Program-made: the position numbers and the translations under genes
Assembly (NCBI RefSeq): GCF_000192475.1
Contig: NZ_AEYW01000018.1
Coordinates: 223,538-287,537 of the forward strand
Direction of reading: 5' to 3'
Origin: Ruegeria conchae
GTDB taxonomy: Bacteria > Pseudomonadota > Alphaproteobacteria > Rhodobacterales > Rhodobacteraceae
DNA length: 64,000 nucleotides
In this document: positions 1 to 9,302 of the stretch, in pieces
Numbering within the stretch: position 1 is the stretch's first letter
Layout: every line of letters starts with the position of its first letter
Notes under the pieces: generated by a model
The model's input: the letters and a program-made list of their open reading frames with translations, nothing else
What the model was told of the DNA's origin: nothing
Databases searched by the model: none

Positions 1-796
1 TCGCCGCGTGGATCAGTGCCGATACAGGCGTTGGGCCTTCCATCGCGTCGGGCAACCAGGTGTGAAGGATCAACTGCGCTGATTTACCCATCGCGCCGAT
101 AAACAGCAGGACGCAGATCACTTCAATCGCGGTCCACTCCCCCCACAGGAAGTGCAGCTTTTCTTCTGCCAGCGCGGGCGCCGACGCGAAGATGTCGGAA
201 AAGTTGATGCTGTCCGTCAGGAAGAACAGCGCGAAAATCCCCAGTGCAAAGCCAAAGTCGCCCACTCGGTTGACGATGAACGCTTTCATCGCCGCGGCAT
301 TGGCCGACGGCTTACGATAGTAGAAGCCGATCAGAAGATACGAGGCAACGCCCACGCCTTCCCAGCCAAAGAACATCTGAACCAGATTATCTGCGGTCAC
401 CAACATCAGCATGGCGAAGGTGAAGAAGGACAGATAGGCAAAGAAACGCGGCTTATAGCTCTCGCCCTCGCGCCATTGCGGATCGTGGTCCATGTAGCCG
501 AAGGAATAGAGGTGCACGAGCGCCGAGACGGTCGTCACCACGATCAGCATGATCGCCGTCAGACGGTCCAGACGAATAGCCCAGCTTGTCGACAAAGATC
601 CGCTCTCGATCCAGCGCATGATCTCGATTTGTTGCGTAACCCCGTCGAACGCGAAGAACACGATCCAAGACAGCAGACAGGCCAGAAACAGCAGGCCTGT
701 TGCGGTCCACATGGCGGCTTTCTCGCCGATAAAGCGCCAGCCAAACCCGCAGAGCAGCGCGCCCACCAGCGGGGCAAAGAGGATGGTGGTTTCCAT
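1..796 (-). CDS. nuoL: NADH-quinone oxidoreductase subunit L (partial, C-terminus cut by window edge)
   Basis: Large antiporter-like proton-pumping subunit of complex I in the inner membrane. The first 265 residues are present. They begin [17 protein letters not shown], run through successive hydrophobic helices, and carry the GWEGVG motif near residues 143-148, whose glutamate is the conserved proton-channel carboxylate of the NuoL/M/N family. The segment ends in the conserved [20 protein letters not shown] region. The ATG lies 6 bases downstream of the nuoK stop codon, so it belongs to the nuo operon. The remainder, expected to be roughly 400 more residues in this family, lies outside the window. 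Identification is secure. Confidence 0.97.
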   Translation of the reverse strand, partial: METTILFAPLVGALLCGFGWRFIGEKAAMWTATGLLFLACLLSWIVFFAFDGVTQQIEIMRWIESGSLSTSWAIRLDRLTAIMLIVVTTVSALVHLYSFGYMDHDPQWREGESYKPRFFAYLSFFTFAMLMLVTADNLVQMFFGWEGVGVASYLLIGFYYRKPSANAAAMKAFIVNRVGDFGFALGIFALFFLTDSINFSDIFASAPALAEEKLHFLWGEWTAIEVICVLLFIGAMGKSAQLILHTWLPDAMEGPTPVSALIHAA

Positions 797-802
797 GTTC
801 TC

Positions 803-1108
803 TTACCCCTTCATCATATTGACGTCTTCAACCGCGATGGTGCCGCGGTTGCGGAAGAAGCAGACCAGAATGGCCAGCCCGATCGCCGCCTCGGCCGCCG
901 CCACGGTCAGAACGAACAGCGTAAACACCTGCCCGACCAGATCGCCGAGGAAACTGGAAAATGCCACAAGGTTGATATTCACCGCCAGCAGCATCAGTTC
1001 GATGCTCATCAGTAGGATGATGACGTTCTTGCGGTTCAGGAAGAGACCGAAGATGCCGATGACAAACAGCGTCGCCGCGACCGTAAGATAGTGTTCAAGT
1101 CCGATCAT
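803..1108 (-). CDS. nuoK: NADH-quinone oxidoreductase subunit K
   Basis: Small membrane subunit of complex I, 101 residues, the usual family length, with three hydrophobic helices. The two conserved membrane glutamates used in proton translocation are visible at Glu37 (in [10 protein letters not shown]) and Glu73 (in [11 protein letters not shown]). It begins 4 bases after the nuoJ stop and ends 6 bases before nuoL, within the nuo operon. Homologous to MrpC-type antiporter subunits. Nothing is unusual. Confidence 0.97.
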   Translation of the reverse strand: MIGLEHYLTVAATLFVIGIFGLFLNRKNVIILLMSIELMLLAVNINLVAFSSFLGDLVGQVFTLFVLTVAAAEAAIGLAILVCFFRNRGTIAVEDVNMMKG

Positions 1109-1112
1109 CGTC

Positions 1113-1715
1113 TTATAGCCCCTGCCCCGGTTTCACGTCCTTCAACTCCATCGCTTTGGCCGGGTCGCGCATCATCTGGCCGATGATGTCCTGACGTTTG
1201 ATGTCCTGACGGTGGCGCAGCGTCAACACGATTGCGCCGATCATGGCCACCAGCAGGATCAGCCCCGCCAATTGGAACAGAAGGAAGTATTGATCATAGA
1301 GGATGACACCCAGCGCATCGGTGTTGTGGCGGTCGACCGGGACCGGCTGCGCCAGATTGGCCGCCGCGCCCTGAGCGCTGTCCCAAGCCCCAAAGGCCAT
1401 GACGAACTGCATCAGAATGACCAGACCGATCAGCAGGGCGAGCGGCATATAGCGTGCCATCTCGGCCTTGAGCTCGGCAAAGTCCACGTCGAGCATCATC
1501 ACCACGAACAAGAACAGAACCGCGACCGCGCCGACATAAACGATGATCAGCAGCATCGCCACAAACTCGGCCCCCAGCAGCACGAACAGTCCCGCCGAAG
1601 ACAGGAAGGACAAGATCAGCCATAGGACCGAGTGCACCGGCTGGCGGCTGATCACCGTGAACAGCCCACCGGTGATGGCGCTGATGGCAAACAGATAGAA
1701 GGCAAAGACGGTCAT
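1113..1715 (-). CDS. nuoJ: NADH-quinone oxidoreductase subunit J
   Basis: Membrane subunit of complex I, 200 residues, with five predicted helices. The conserved segment [20 protein letters not shown] (third helix, near residues 54-73) is diagnostic; this helix carries the pi-bulge implicated in coupling. The C-terminal 30 or so residues are hydrophilic, as in alphaproteobacterial homologues. Its ATG overlaps the stop of the upstream CMD-like gene in an ATGA arrangement, which implies translational coupling, and it is followed after 4 bases by nuoK. Confidence 0.97.
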   Translation of the reverse strand: MTVFAFYLFAISAITGGLFTVISRQPVHSVLWLILSFLSSAGLFVLLGAEFVAMLLIIVYVGAVAVLFLFVVMMLDVDFAELKAEMARYMPLALLIGLVILMQFVMAFGAWDSAQGAAANLAQPVPVDRHNTDALGVILYDQYFLLFQLAGLILLVAMIGAIVLTLRHRQDIKRQDIIGQMMRDPAKAMELKDVKPGQGL

Positions 1716-2122
1716 TGATCCTCATCCTCGTTGTCGCCCATGACCTCTTGCGCTAGATCCAGCGCACGGGTCATGGCCGGGATGCCGGCAAAGACCGACA
1801 TCTGGCCGATCGTTTCCACGATCTCTTGTTTCTTGGCACCAGCCTCCAACGCGTGGCGCACAGTCTGACGCACTGCCGAGTCCGCTTGCGCGCCCTGACA
1901 GGTCAACCCGGCAAGAGTCAGCAAAAGCCGGGTCTTGGCGTCCAGCCCGTCCTTGTTGACTGTGTTGCCGAACATCATCTCCATGACCTCTTTCGGCATG
2001 GTCGGCCACAGCGCCTCGAACCCTTTGGGCGAAAAATTCTCCATCGCCGGGTTCATCGCCTTGGCCATGTCCTGAGCCTGCTTCATCATCAGCTCAAACG
2101 GATTTGTCGGGCTGTCACTCAT
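1712..2122 (-). CDS. Carboxymuconolactone decarboxylase (AhpD/CMD)-like protein inside the nuo operon
   Basis: A 136-residue soluble protein. Residues from about 55 to 125 match the all-helical CMD fold ([19 protein letters not shown] ... [22 protein letters not shown]). Peroxidase-type members use a CxxC pair, but only one cysteine is present here (in LTCQGA), so AhpD-like disulfide chemistry is unlikely. The N-terminal 50 residues are methionine-rich and polar. It overlaps nuoI (ATGA) upstream and nuoJ (ATGA) downstream, so it is translationally coupled to complex I subunits on both sides. Its role is unknown; an assembly or regulatory role in complex I is an inference from position only. 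Confidence 0.85.
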   Translation of the reverse strand: MSDSPTNPFELMMKQAQDMAKAMNPAMENFSPKGFEALWPTMPKEVMEMMFGNTVNKDGLDAKTRLLLTLAGLTCQGAQADSAVRQTVRHALEAGAKKQEIVETIGQMSVFAGIPAMTRALDLAQEVMGDNEDEDQ

Positions 2123-2613
2123 CGGTACGGCGCATCCATTTCCAGATTGCGGGCGATCTCGGCTTCCCAGCGTTCTCCGTTATTCAGCAGTTTTTCCTTG
2201 TCGTAGAACAGCTCTTCCCGGGTTTCCGTGGCGAATTCAAAATTCGGGCCTTCGACGATAGCATCGACCGGGCAGGCCTCCTGGCAGAAACCGCAATAGA
2301 TGCACTTAGTCATGTCGATGTCATACCGCGTTGTGCGGCGGCTACCGTCTTCGCGTGGTTCGGCGTCGATTGTGATGGCCTGCGCCGGGCATATCGCCTC
2401 GCACAGTTTGCAGGCGATGCAGCGTTCCTCGCCATTCGGATAGCGGCGCAGGGCGTGTTCACCCCGGAAACGCGGCGACAGAGGTCCTTTTTCGTGCGGA
2501 TAGTTCACGGTGGCTTTGGGGGCGAAGAAATACTTCAGCCCCAGCTTCATGCCGACCCAGAAGTCCTGCAAAAGGAAGTATTTGGCAGCGCGGGTGTAGT
2601 CGATTTGAGTCAT
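2119..2613 (-). CDS. nuoI: NADH-quinone oxidoreductase subunit I
   Basis: Peripheral-arm subunit carrying two [4Fe-4S] clusters (N6a and N6b) that pass electrons toward NuoB. It has 164 residues from the ATG giving [13 protein letters not shown]. An AGGAGG ribosome site lies 6 bases upstream of that ATG, so I prefer it to an in-frame upstream start that would overlap nuoH. The two ferredoxin motifs are Cys65-Cys68-Cys71-Cys75 and Cys104-Cys107-Cys110-Cys114. The stop codon overlaps the CMD-like gene start. Confidence 0.97.
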   Translation of the reverse strand: MTQIDYTRAAKYFLLQDFWVGMKLGLKYFFAPKATVNYPHEKGPLSPRFRGEHALRRYPNGEERCIACKLCEAICPAQAITIDAEPREDGSRRTTRYDIDMTKCIYCGFCQEACPVDAIVEGPNFEFATETREELFYDKEKLLNNGERWEAEIARNLEMDAPYR

Positions 2614-2615
2614 GA

Positions 2616-3653
2616 TCAGCCTCCTACGCTCCAACGGGCGAACGCACCCCAGAACCAGTCGAATTTCGCTGCGAAGGCCACGAAGACCACCCAAGCCAGT
2701 GAGAACGGCAGGAATACTTTCCAGCCCAGCCGCATCAGCTGGTCATAGCGGTAGCGGGGGGTAATGGCCTTGACCATCGCGAAGATGAAGAAGAAGAACG
2801 CCATCTTGGCAACCATCCACAACACGCCATCGGGCAAGCCCGGGATCGGCGACAGCCAGCCGCCGAAGAACAGCAGCGTGGTCAGGGCGCACATCAGGAA
2901 GATAGCGATGTACTCACCCGCCATGAAAAGCAGGAAAGGCGTGGCTGAGTACTCGACCTGGTAGCCGGCAACCAACTCGGATTCCGCTTCGGGAAGGTCG
3001 AAGGGTGGCCGGTTGGTCTCGGCCAGCGCCGAGATGAAGAACAGGAACACCATCGGGAAATGCGGCAACCAGTACCAGCTGAAGAAGCCAAACGAGCCAT
3101 CCTGCGCGCGAACGATATCACCGAAGTTCATCGATCCGGTCGAGATGATGATGCCAATGATGATCAGGCCGATCGACACTTCGTAGGAAATCATCTGCGC
3201 GGCTGAGCGCAGCGATCCCAGGAATGGGTACTTTGAGTTCGACGCCCAACCGCCCATGATCACGCCATAAACTTCCAATGAAGACACGGCAAAGACATAG
3301 AGGATGGCGACGTTGATATCCGACAGAACCCAGCCATCGTTGAACGGGATCACTGCCCAAGCGATCATCGCCAGAACAAAACTGGTCAATGGTGCGAGGA
3401 TAAACACCGTGCGGTCAGCGCCCGCGGGAATGACGACCTCTTTCACCACATATTTTAGTGCGTCCGCCACCGATTGCAGCAGGCCGTAGACGCCGACCAC
3501 ATTGGGGCCGCGGCGCATCTGGACCGCTGCCCAAATCTTGCGGTCGCCGTAAACGAGGAACAACAGCGAGATCATCACAAAGGCCACAACTGCAAGCACT
3601 TGCGCCAGAATAATGATGGCTATTCCGCCTGGGGTGTTAAAGAATTCAGCCAT
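2616..3653 (-). CDS. nuoH: NADH-quinone oxidoreductase subunit H
   Basis: Membrane subunit that helps form the quinone-binding site of complex I, 345 residues and about eight helices. Recognised by [18 protein letters not shown] in the first cytoplasmic loop and by the strongly conserved [19 protein letters not shown] segment (near residues 208-226), whose acidic residues line the quinone channel. It overlaps the upstream 71-aa reading frame by 8 bases. nuoI follows after 2 bases. Confidence 0.97.
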   Translation of the reverse strand: MAEFFNTPGGIAIIILAQVLAVVAFVMISLLFLVYGDRKIWAAVQMRRGPNVVGVYGLLQSVADALKYVVKEVVIPAGADRTVFILAPLTSFVLAMIAWAVIPFNDGWVLSDINVAILYVFAVSSLEVYGVIMGGWASNSKYPFLGSLRSAAQMISYEVSIGLIIIGIIISTGSMNFGDIVRAQDGSFGFFSWYWLPHFPMVFLFFISALAETNRPPFDLPEAESELVAGYQVEYSATPFLLFMAGEYIAIFLMCALTTLLFFGGWLSPIPGLPDGVLWMVAKMAFFFFIFAMVKAITPRYRYDQLMRLGWKVFLPFSLAWVVFVAFAAKFDWFWGAFARWSVGG

Positions 3654-3861
3654 TGGTCCTCACACCGTGGGTATTCCGTTTTCCGCGTGCGATGCAAAGG
3701 CCAGTTGCCTGCGCAATCTGCGGCTGGGTCGGCGCGTTGGTGTAAACAGCATCTGCCGTCTTTACGCCACCCTTAATCTTCAATTTCACACGCAATTCCG
3801 GCGCGGCTAACTGCCACCCGGGCACCGCGTTTGTCTGCGATATGAAACGTGTCTGGTTCAT
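3646..3861 (-). CDS. Small 71-aa protein of unknown function between nuoG and nuoH
   Basis: A 71-residue reading frame starting [16 protein letters not shown] and ending [12 protein letters not shown]. It is hydrophilic and basic, with no membrane helix, cysteine motif or recognised domain. Its ATG overlaps the nuoG TGA in the four bases ATGA, and its stop overlaps the nuoH start by 8 bases, so it exactly fills the gap between two complex I genes. That geometry, like the other junctions in this operon, is the main support. Rhodobacter capsulatus is known to have unidentified reading frames within its nuo cluster. It could still be a non-coding spacer that happens to be open. Confidence 0.55.
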   Translation of the reverse strand: MNQTRFISQTNAVPGWQLAAPELRVKLKIKGGVKTADAVYTNAPTQPQIAQATGLCIARGKRNTHGVRTNG

Positions 3862-5879
3862 TCCGCCGCAATCTTCTCAGTCTTGCGGGCCTGCGCTTGT
3901 GCCGATAGCTCGGCCATCAGTTGCGAGGCGCGTGCTATCGGGTTGGTTAGATAGAAATCTTTGACGGCATCGCGGAATGTCGCCTTGCCCAACGGGCCTG
4001 CGTCCAGAGCCCGAACGTCATTCTCGATCACTTCATCGATACGCGCCAGATGCGGAACCGCTTCGATCAGAACAGTGCGCAGTTGCGCCAGAGAGTCGTA
4101 GGGCAGTGTTGCACCAAGCTCGGCAGAAAGGGCACGCAGGATGGCCCAGTTCTCCTTGGCCTCACCCGGGGCGAATCCTGCACGCATCGCGAGTTGAGGT
4201 CGACCTTCCGTGTTGACGAACAGGCCGTTTTCTTCTGTGTAAGCCGCACCCGGCAGTATCACATCGGCGCGGTGCGCTCCACGATCGCCGTGACTGCCCT
4301 GATAGATCACAAATGCGCCCTCGCCGATCTCGACCTCATCGGCGCCGAGATTATAGATCACATCGGCCGCGCTTACCGCATCCATGCCGCCTTCGCTGGT
4401 CGCATCCACATCCATGGCACCCACGCGCGATGCTGCGGTGTGCAGAACGATAAGCCCACTTTCGGTATTGCTTGCAATGGTTTGTGCGGCGGCCAGAACG
4501 GCAGAGCCATCAGCCTCTTGCAGCGCGCCTTGCCCGACGATGACCAGAGAGCGCTTGCTCTTGATCTCATCATTGCCACCCATATCAACGACGGTTTGCA
4601 GCGCAGCACGGTCGTCGCCTACATGGTGATACTCGTAGGTCAGATCGATGGCGGGCCCGACCAAGGCCACCTCGGCACCGTGTGCCCATGCCTTGCGGAT
4701 GCGGGCGTTCAGAACCGGCGCTTCATCACGTGGATTGGTGCCAACCAGAAGGATACGCTCGGCGCTGTCGATATCTTCAATCGCGGCTGTACCGGCATAT
4801 GCCCCACGGTTACCCGCCGGCAGCTTGGCACCATCGGTGCGACATTCGACAACACCGCCCTGCCCTTCGATCATCTGTTTCAGCGCGAATGCGGCCTCGA
4901 CCGGGGCCAGATCGCCCACGATGCCTGCAGGTTTATCAGCCCCTTTCAGCGCCTCGGCGGCTTTGTTCAGTGCCTCTGGCCACGACGCCGGGCGTAGTTT
5001 GCCGTTTTCCCGCACGTAAGGCCGATCCAGGCGCTGACGGCGCAGACCATCCCAGACAAAGCGGGTCTTGTCGCTGATCCATTCCTCGTTCACACCATCA
5101 TGATTGCGCGGCAAGAAGCGCATCACTTCACGGCCTTTGGTATCCACGCGGATGTTCGAGCCCATGGCATCCATGACATCGATGCTTTCGGTCTTGGTCA
5201 GTTCCCAAGGGCGGGCGGTGAAGGCATACGGCTTCGAAGTCAGCGCCCCGACAGGGCACAGATCGATGATGTTGCCCTGCAGGTTCGAGTCGAGAGTCTG
5301 GTTTAGATACGACGTGATCTCGGCATCTTCCCCTCGCCCGGTCTGGCCCATTTGGGTAATCCCAGCAACCTCGGTTGTGAAACGCACGCAGCGGGTACAG
5401 CTGATGCAGCGCGTCATTGCGGTGCCAACCAGCGGGCCAAGGTCCAGATCATCCACGGCACGCTTGGCTTCTTTGAAGCGTGTGCCTGACAGACCATAGG
5501 CCATCGCCTGATCCTGCAGGTCACACTCACCGCCCTGATCGCAGATCGGGCAATCCAACGGGTGGTTGATCAGCAGAAACTCCATCACCCCTTCGCGGGC
5601 CTTCTTGACCATGGGTGAGTTTGTCTTGACCACAGGTGCCTGCCCTTCCGGACCCGGACGCAAGTCGCGTACCTGCATCGCGCAGGAGGCCGCAGGTTTC
5701 GGCGGGCCGCCAACGACCTCGACCAGACACATCCGGCAGTTCCCGGCAATCGACAGACGCTCGTGATAGCAAAAGCGCGGCACCTCGACCCCGGCCTGCT
5801 CACAGGCTTGGATCAGTGTCATCGCGCCATCGACTTCGATTTCCTGTCCGTCGATATTGACTTTGCGGAGGTCAGACAT
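3858..5879 (-). CDS. nuoG: NADH-quinone oxidoreductase subunit G
   Basis: Largest peripheral-arm subunit of complex I, 673 residues, carrying several iron-sulfur clusters. The N-terminal ferredoxin domain shows Cys37, Cys48, Cys51 and Cys66 for the [2Fe-2S] cluster N1b. The His/Cys motif [14 protein letters not shown] and the following [10 protein letters not shown] ... DLCPVGAL motifs bind two [4Fe-4S] clusters. The remainder is the degenerate molybdopterin-oxidoreductase domain. The length fits the mitochondrial/alphaproteobacterial type rather than the roughly 900-residue enterobacterial form. It starts 3 bases after the DUF5333 stop. Confidence 0.97.
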   Translation of the reverse strand: MSDLRKVNIDGQEIEVDGAMTLIQACEQAGVEVPRFCYHERLSIAGNCRMCLVEVVGGPPKPAASCAMQVRDLRPGPEGQAPVVKTNSPMVKKAREGVMEFLLINHPLDCPICDQGGECDLQDQAMAYGLSGTRFKEAKRAVDDLDLGPLVGTAMTRCISCTRCVRFTTEVAGITQMGQTGRGEDAEITSYLNQTLDSNLQGNIIDLCPVGALTSKPYAFTARPWELTKTESIDVMDAMGSNIRVDTKGREVMRFLPRNHDGVNEEWISDKTRFVWDGLRRQRLDRPYVRENGKLRPASWPEALNKAAEALKGADKPAGIVGDLAPVEAAFALKQMIEGQGGVVECRTDGAKLPAGNRGAYAGTAAIEDIDSAERILLVGTNPRDEAPVLNARIRKAWAHGAEVALVGPAIDLTYEYHHVGDDRAALQTVVDMGGNDEIKSKRSLVIVGQGALQEADGSAVLAAAQTIASNTESGLIVLHTAASRVGAMDVDATSEGGMDAVSAADVIYNLGADEVEIGEGAFVIYQGSHGDRGAHRADVILPGAAYTEENGLFVNTEGRPQLAMRAGFAPGEAKENWAILRALSAELGATLPYDSLAQLRTVLIEAVPHLARIDEVIENDVRALDAGPLGKATFRDAVKDFYLTNPIARASQLMAELSAQAQARKTEKIAAE

Positions 5880-5882
5880 GGT

Positions 5883-6287
5883 CTAGTTCGCCCTCAAATA
5901 CACGCCGATGGCGCTGTTTCTTTCAATTTCCTTCTTGCCCAACGCGCAGAAGGTTTTGGGATTTTCGTAAGATACGCCGTTCTGCGCCAGATAGCTCTCG
6001 CCCTTGGCGCGCATACGATCTTTTTCAGAATCCGAATCCACATAAGCCCGGATTTCCTTGTCCGAATATCCAAGTTTGTTCGCTTTCGAGCGCAAATCCC
6101 ACATGACACCAATCGCCTTGAGCCGACGCCCGCTTATTGACGGACAATACTCCGAAATCTCGTTTGCGATCGCGATGTAATAGAGTTCGTTGTCGATCTC
6201 TTTGACTTCGCGCAAGGGTGGCTTCGCCTCAGCCAGAACCGGGAAAGATATTACGCAAATCGCGGCGACCAGTCGTATCAAAGACAT
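5883..6287 (-). CDS. DUF5333-type periplasmic protein in the nuo operon
   Basis: A 134-residue protein with a signal peptide (MSLIRLVAAICVISFPVLAEA, likely cleaved after residue 21) and a mature part of about 113 residues. The mature part has three cysteines, one in SEYCPSISGRR and one in KTFCALGKKEI near the C-terminus. From memory it matches the Rhodobacterales family DUF5333, which has no known function. I chose the ATG at the signal peptide, preceded by GAAAGGA, over an upstream in-frame start that would touch the lipoprotein gene. nuoG starts 3 bases after its stop. A secreted protein coupled to a cytoplasmic complex I subunit is unexpected. Confidence 0.8.
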   Translation of the reverse strand: MSLIRLVAAICVISFPVLAEAKPPLREVKEIDNELYYIAIANEISEYCPSISGRRLKAIGVMWDLRSKANKLGYSDKEIRAYVDSDSEKDRMRAKGESYLAQNGVSYENPKTFCALGKKEIERNSAIGVYLRAN

Positions 6288-6385
6288 AACATTTCCTTTC
6301 GTCTTGGGATTCCCAAGACGATGGTCGACGCGCTTGCTATGCAATAACAAGCCACCGGTCCTGCCGTGATATGCGATACGGTTGC

Positions 6386-6742
6386 TCATGGTCGTTGGCA
6401 GCGTCCGGCAAAGGTCAGTTTATCGTTCTCAATACGCAGGTTTTGCGGTTCCGTATCCGGTCCAACCTTCCAGGCAATCCTGGAAGAGCCAAAATTCTGA
6501 ACGCAGAACTTGGTGGCTTCGTAGCGGCCAGCTTCACGCGCACCGTCGAACGATTGCGAAACGCCGTTTACTGTCACGGTAAACTCGGAAGGTGTGGTTC
6601 TCTTGTCCACGTGTTTCGCGCTGGCCCTGAAATAAATGCCGTCAAACGCAACCCGCGTCGCCTGTGATGGCGCCTCTCCGCAGGCGGAGAGCAGTGCCCC
6701 CACCAAAACCGACATCACCAAAATTCCTCGTTTCGCCATCAT
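6386..6742 (-). CDS. Small lipoprotein of unknown function in the nuo operon
   Basis: A 118-residue protein with a type II signal sequence: basic start MMAKRG, hydrophobic core, and lipobox LLSAC with Cys21 as the predicted lipidated residue. The mature portion (about 98 residues) reads as a small beta-rich domain (VAFDGIYFRASAKHV ... FTVTVNGVSQSFDGA ... TKFCVQNFG) with two further cysteines, one of them in the terminal GRCQRP, that could pair. AGGAG lies 5 bases before the first ATG. I do not recognise a named family. It lies between the DUF3291 and DUF5333 genes, all read with nuo. Confidence 0.75.
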   Translation of the reverse strand: MMAKRGILVMSVLVGALLSACGEAPSQATRVAFDGIYFRASAKHVDKRTTPSEFTVTVNGVSQSFDGAREAGRYEATKFCVQNFGSSRIAWKVGPDTEPQNLRIENDKLTFAGRCQRP

Positions 6743-6817
6743 GACCACTCCTGCATCGTGGCTGGCGCATGCGGTATCTGCCGGTGCGTCTGGGATATCG
6801 TGTCCATCACCATCCCC

Positions 6818-7321
6818 TTACTCTGCCGCGACCTGAACGCAACGGTGGTCGCGCCACATGCTGGCCTGTTTCAATTCTGCCCATCCAAAGGCACTTTCGC
6901 TCGCACCTTTTGTGCGCAACGTCTCTAGTCGTTCCAGCGCTTCTTCCAAACTAGGCTGGTGACCATTGGGCACCCACCACATGACAAAATGTTGCTCGCC
7001 GAGTATTTCGAACCATTCTTGCCGACGTTCGTAGAACTGCTTGTGGATGGTACCCCAAACAAACTTCTCAAGGCTGGCGACATCTTCCCAGACCGTTAGA
7101 TTTGCGACAAACTGCGGATCGCTTCCGATGCTGTTTTCGGTATTTCCGGTTCCTGGTTCACCTGAACCTTCCATCATCCAGACAAAGCCCGGCATCCGCT
7201 TGCCGAGTCCGTTAACGCGGTCAAGGTTGGCCATGAATTCGGCCACGCGTGGATCGTCGGTAGGCGCCAACAAACGACCAACATTCAATTCGGCCAAGTG
7301 ATATCCGTCGGGCTGGATCAA
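6818..7321 (-). CDS. DUF3291 protein, probable TTG start
   Basis: A 167-residue protein resembling DUF3291 (dimeric alpha/beta-barrel-like, related to antibiotic-monooxygenase-like folds). The typical N-terminus YHLAELNVGRLLAP, the PGFVWMM segment, NLTVWEDVASLEKFVWGT and the WWVPNGHQP region support this. No ATG lies near the domain start. A TTG at 7319-7321 overlaps the TGA of the upstream MAPEG gene (TTGA), mimicking the ATGA junctions elsewhere in this operon, and I take that as the start. An ATG further upstream would add 16 residues and overlap MAPEG by about 50 bases. Substrate unknown. Confidence 0.8.
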   Translation of the reverse strand: MIQPDGYHLAELNVGRLLAPTDDPRVAEFMANLDRVNGLGKRMPGFVWMMEGSGEPGTGNTENSIGSDPQFVANLTVWEDVASLEKFVWGTIHKQFYERRQEWFEILGEQHFVMWWVPNGHQPSLEEALERLETLRTKGASESAFGWAELKQASMWRDHRCVQVAAE

Positions 7322-7734
7322 AATGCAGCCACCAATGCCATAAGGCCGAGAACGGCCATGCAGGCCCACCCAACTACATAAGACACAGAGCGAACCCCGC
7401 TATGCGGTTTGCCGATCCCGCGCAGATGGATCACCAGCATGACCACCCGCGCTAACAGCGCGACCGAGGCCAGCAGGTTCACCCAGAACGGGCTGACACC
7501 CAGCAGAATTGCCGCAACTGTAACGGTCAAAAACGCAGGCAGCGTTTCAGTACCGTTCAGATACGCGCGGTTCAAACGATAAGCCTTGTCAGAATAGTCC
7601 TGATCCGGGGTCGCCCCTGGTGCCAGCCCCTTGCCGGCTTTTGCGAGCGCCGAAAACGGCGACATGAACAAAACGATCAGGGTGAAAATCACCAATGACG
7701 CAATTGCGTGGGAATATTCGGCGTAGGCTTCCAT
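7318..7734 (-). CDS. MAPEG family membrane protein
   Basis: A 138-residue inner-membrane protein with four hydrophobic segments and the MAPEG signature (YRLNRAYLNGTETLPAFL, near residues 52-69, followed by ARVVMLVIHLRGIGKPHSG). Eukaryotic MAPEG enzymes are glutathione-dependent transferases and isomerases; bacterial members are mostly uncharacterised. It begins 5 bases after the nuoF stop and its stop overlaps the DUF3291 start, so it is part of the nuo transcript. Whether it acts on complex I lipids, quinones or something unrelated is not shown by the sequence. Confidence 0.88.
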   Translation of the reverse strand: MEAYAEYSHAIASLVIFTLIVLFMSPFSALAKAGKGLAPGATPDQDYSDKAYRLNRAYLNGTETLPAFLTVTVAAILLGVSPFWVNLLASVALLARVVMLVIHLRGIGKPHSGVRSVSYVVGWACMAVLGLMALVAAF

Positions 7735-7739
7735 CAGGT

Positions 7740-9041
7740 TTACTCCGCTGCCATCGCACCCATACGGCCCGATTTCTGAGCCTTGATGCGGTCTTCGATC
7801 TCTTCCCGGAAATTACGGATAAGGCCTTGGATTGGCCAAGCGGCGGCATCGCCAAGCGCGCAGATTGTGTGGCCCTCGACCTGTTTGGTGACGTCGAAGA
7901 GCATATCGATCTCCTCCAGCTCGGCTTCGCCACGTACAAGACGATCCATCACACGCATCATCCAGCCAGTGCCTTCACGGCAAGGCGTGCACTGACCACA
8001 GCTTTCGTGCTTGTAGAACTTCGACAACCGCCAGATCGCTTTGATGATATCCGTGGACTTGTCCATCACAATCACAGCGGCTGTACCCAGACCCGAACCC
8101 AACTCTCCGCGCAGATAATCGAAATCCATGATCGCATCGCGCATGTTTTCGCCGCGCACGCACGGCACCGACGAGCCACCGGGGATCACCGCCAGCAGAT
8201 TGTCCCAGCCGCCGCGAATACCGCCGCAATGGGTTTCAATCAGTTCTTCGAAGGAAATCGACATCGCTTCTTCGACGACACAGGGGTTGTTCACATGGCC
8301 CGAGATCGCAAACAGCTTTGTGCCCGCGTTGTTCTGACGGCCAAAGCCTGCGAACCAGTCGGCGCCCCGGCGCAGGATGGTCGGCACAACGGCAATCGAT
8401 TCCACATTGTTCACCGTGGTCGGGCAGCCATAAAGGCCCGCGCCTGCCGGGAACGGAGGCTTCATCCGCGGCATGCCCTTCTTGCCCTCAAGGCTTTCAA
8501 TCAGAGCTGTTTCCTCGCCGCAGATATACGCACCCGCCCCGTGATGCAGGAACAAGTCGAAATCCCAGCCGGAACCAGCGGCATTCTTCCCAAGCAGACC
8601 CGCGTCATAGGCTTCGTCAATCGCGGCCTGCAGAGCCTCACGCTCGCGGATGTATTCGCCGCGCAGGTAGATGTAGCAAGTATGCGCGTTCATTGCGAAA
8701 GACGCGATCAGGCACCCCTCGATCAGCGTGTGCGGATCATGACGCATAATCTCGCGGTCTTTGCAGGTGCCCGGCTCGGATTCATCTGCGTTCACAACCA
8801 GATAGGCCGGACGTCCGTCGCTTTCTTTGGGCATGAACGACCATTTCAAGCCGGTAGGGAAGCCCGCCCCGCCGCGACCGCGCAGCCCCGAATCCTTCAT
8901 TGTCTGGATGATCCAGTCACGGCCATTTTTGATCAGGCCAGCTGTGCCGTCCCAATGCCCGCGGGCTTGCGCGCCTTTCAGCGTGCGCTCATGCATCCCG
9001 TAGATGTTGGTAAAGATCCGGTCCTGATCCTTCAGCATCAT
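7740..9041 (-). CDS. nuoF: NADH-quinone oxidoreductase subunit F
   Basis: NADH dehydrogenase subunit binding FMN, NADH and a [4Fe-4S] cluster, 433 residues. The nucleotide-binding loop [10 protein letters not shown] is at residues 55-64, [14 protein letters not shown] and CYIYLRGEY follow, and the cluster motif [10 protein letters not shown] is near residues 347-356. Two ATGs in tandem begin the frame (MMLKDQD); GAAGG upstream fits either. It follows the DUF5337 gene by 9 bases. Confidence 0.97.
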   Translation of the reverse strand: MMLKDQDRIFTNIYGMHERTLKGAQARGHWDGTAGLIKNGRDWIIQTMKDSGLRGRGGAGFPTGLKWSFMPKESDGRPAYLVVNADESEPGTCKDREIMRHDPHTLIEGCLIASFAMNAHTCYIYLRGEYIREREALQAAIDEAYDAGLLGKNAAGSGWDFDLFLHHGAGAYICGEETALIESLEGKKGMPRMKPPFPAGAGLYGCPTTVNNVESIAVVPTILRRGADWFAGFGRQNNAGTKLFAISGHVNNPCVVEEAMSISFEELIETHCGGIRGGWDNLLAVIPGGSSVPCVRGENMRDAIMDFDYLRGELGSGLGTAAVIVMDKSTDIIKAIWRLSKFYKHESCGQCTPCREGTGWMMRVMDRLVRGEAELEEIDMLFDVTKQVEGHTICALGDAAAWPIQGLIRNFREEIEDRIKAQKSGRMGAMAAE

Positions 9042-9050
9042 GTCTTACCT

Positions 9051-9272
9051 TCAGCTGTCCTGACGCATGCGCCAGAGTTGAAATATGTTCACACCTGCAT
9101 AGATGAATCCCGCAAGAGCAGCGAAATCAAACAGCAGCGCATAGCGCCCCGGCAAACCCATTGCGGGGCCTATGAACAAGGTCATGCCAAGCCAAAGCAC
9201 CATCGTAACGGCGATGACGATGCCTATGTGACGACCCTTGCGGGCTATGGCGTGTTCCCTGTCTTTATCCAT
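9051..9272 (-). CDS. DUF5337-type small membrane protein
   Basis: A 73-residue protein: a charged N-terminus (MDKDREHAIARKGRH), two hydrophobic helices (about residues 16-34 and 42-63), and a basic tail (LWRMRQDS). It fits what I recall of Rhodobacterales family DUF5337, which is regularly found between nuoE and nuoF. It begins 30 bases after nuoE and ends 9 bases before nuoF. Function unknown; a complex I accessory or assembly role is inferred from constant position only. Confidence 0.8.
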   Translation of the reverse strand: MDKDREHAIARKGRHIGIVIAVTMVLWLGMTLFIGPAMGLPGRYALLFDFAALAGFIYAGVNIFQLWRMRQDS

Positions 9273-9302
9273 CTCGTCCTGGTGCCCCGCACGGGCACCT
9301 GC

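Noticed and set aside
152..1015. A 287-codon plus-strand open frame opposite nuoL and nuoK
   Set aside because: Charged, repetitive His/Arg/Gln composition caused by reading membrane-protein codons backwards; no support as a gene.
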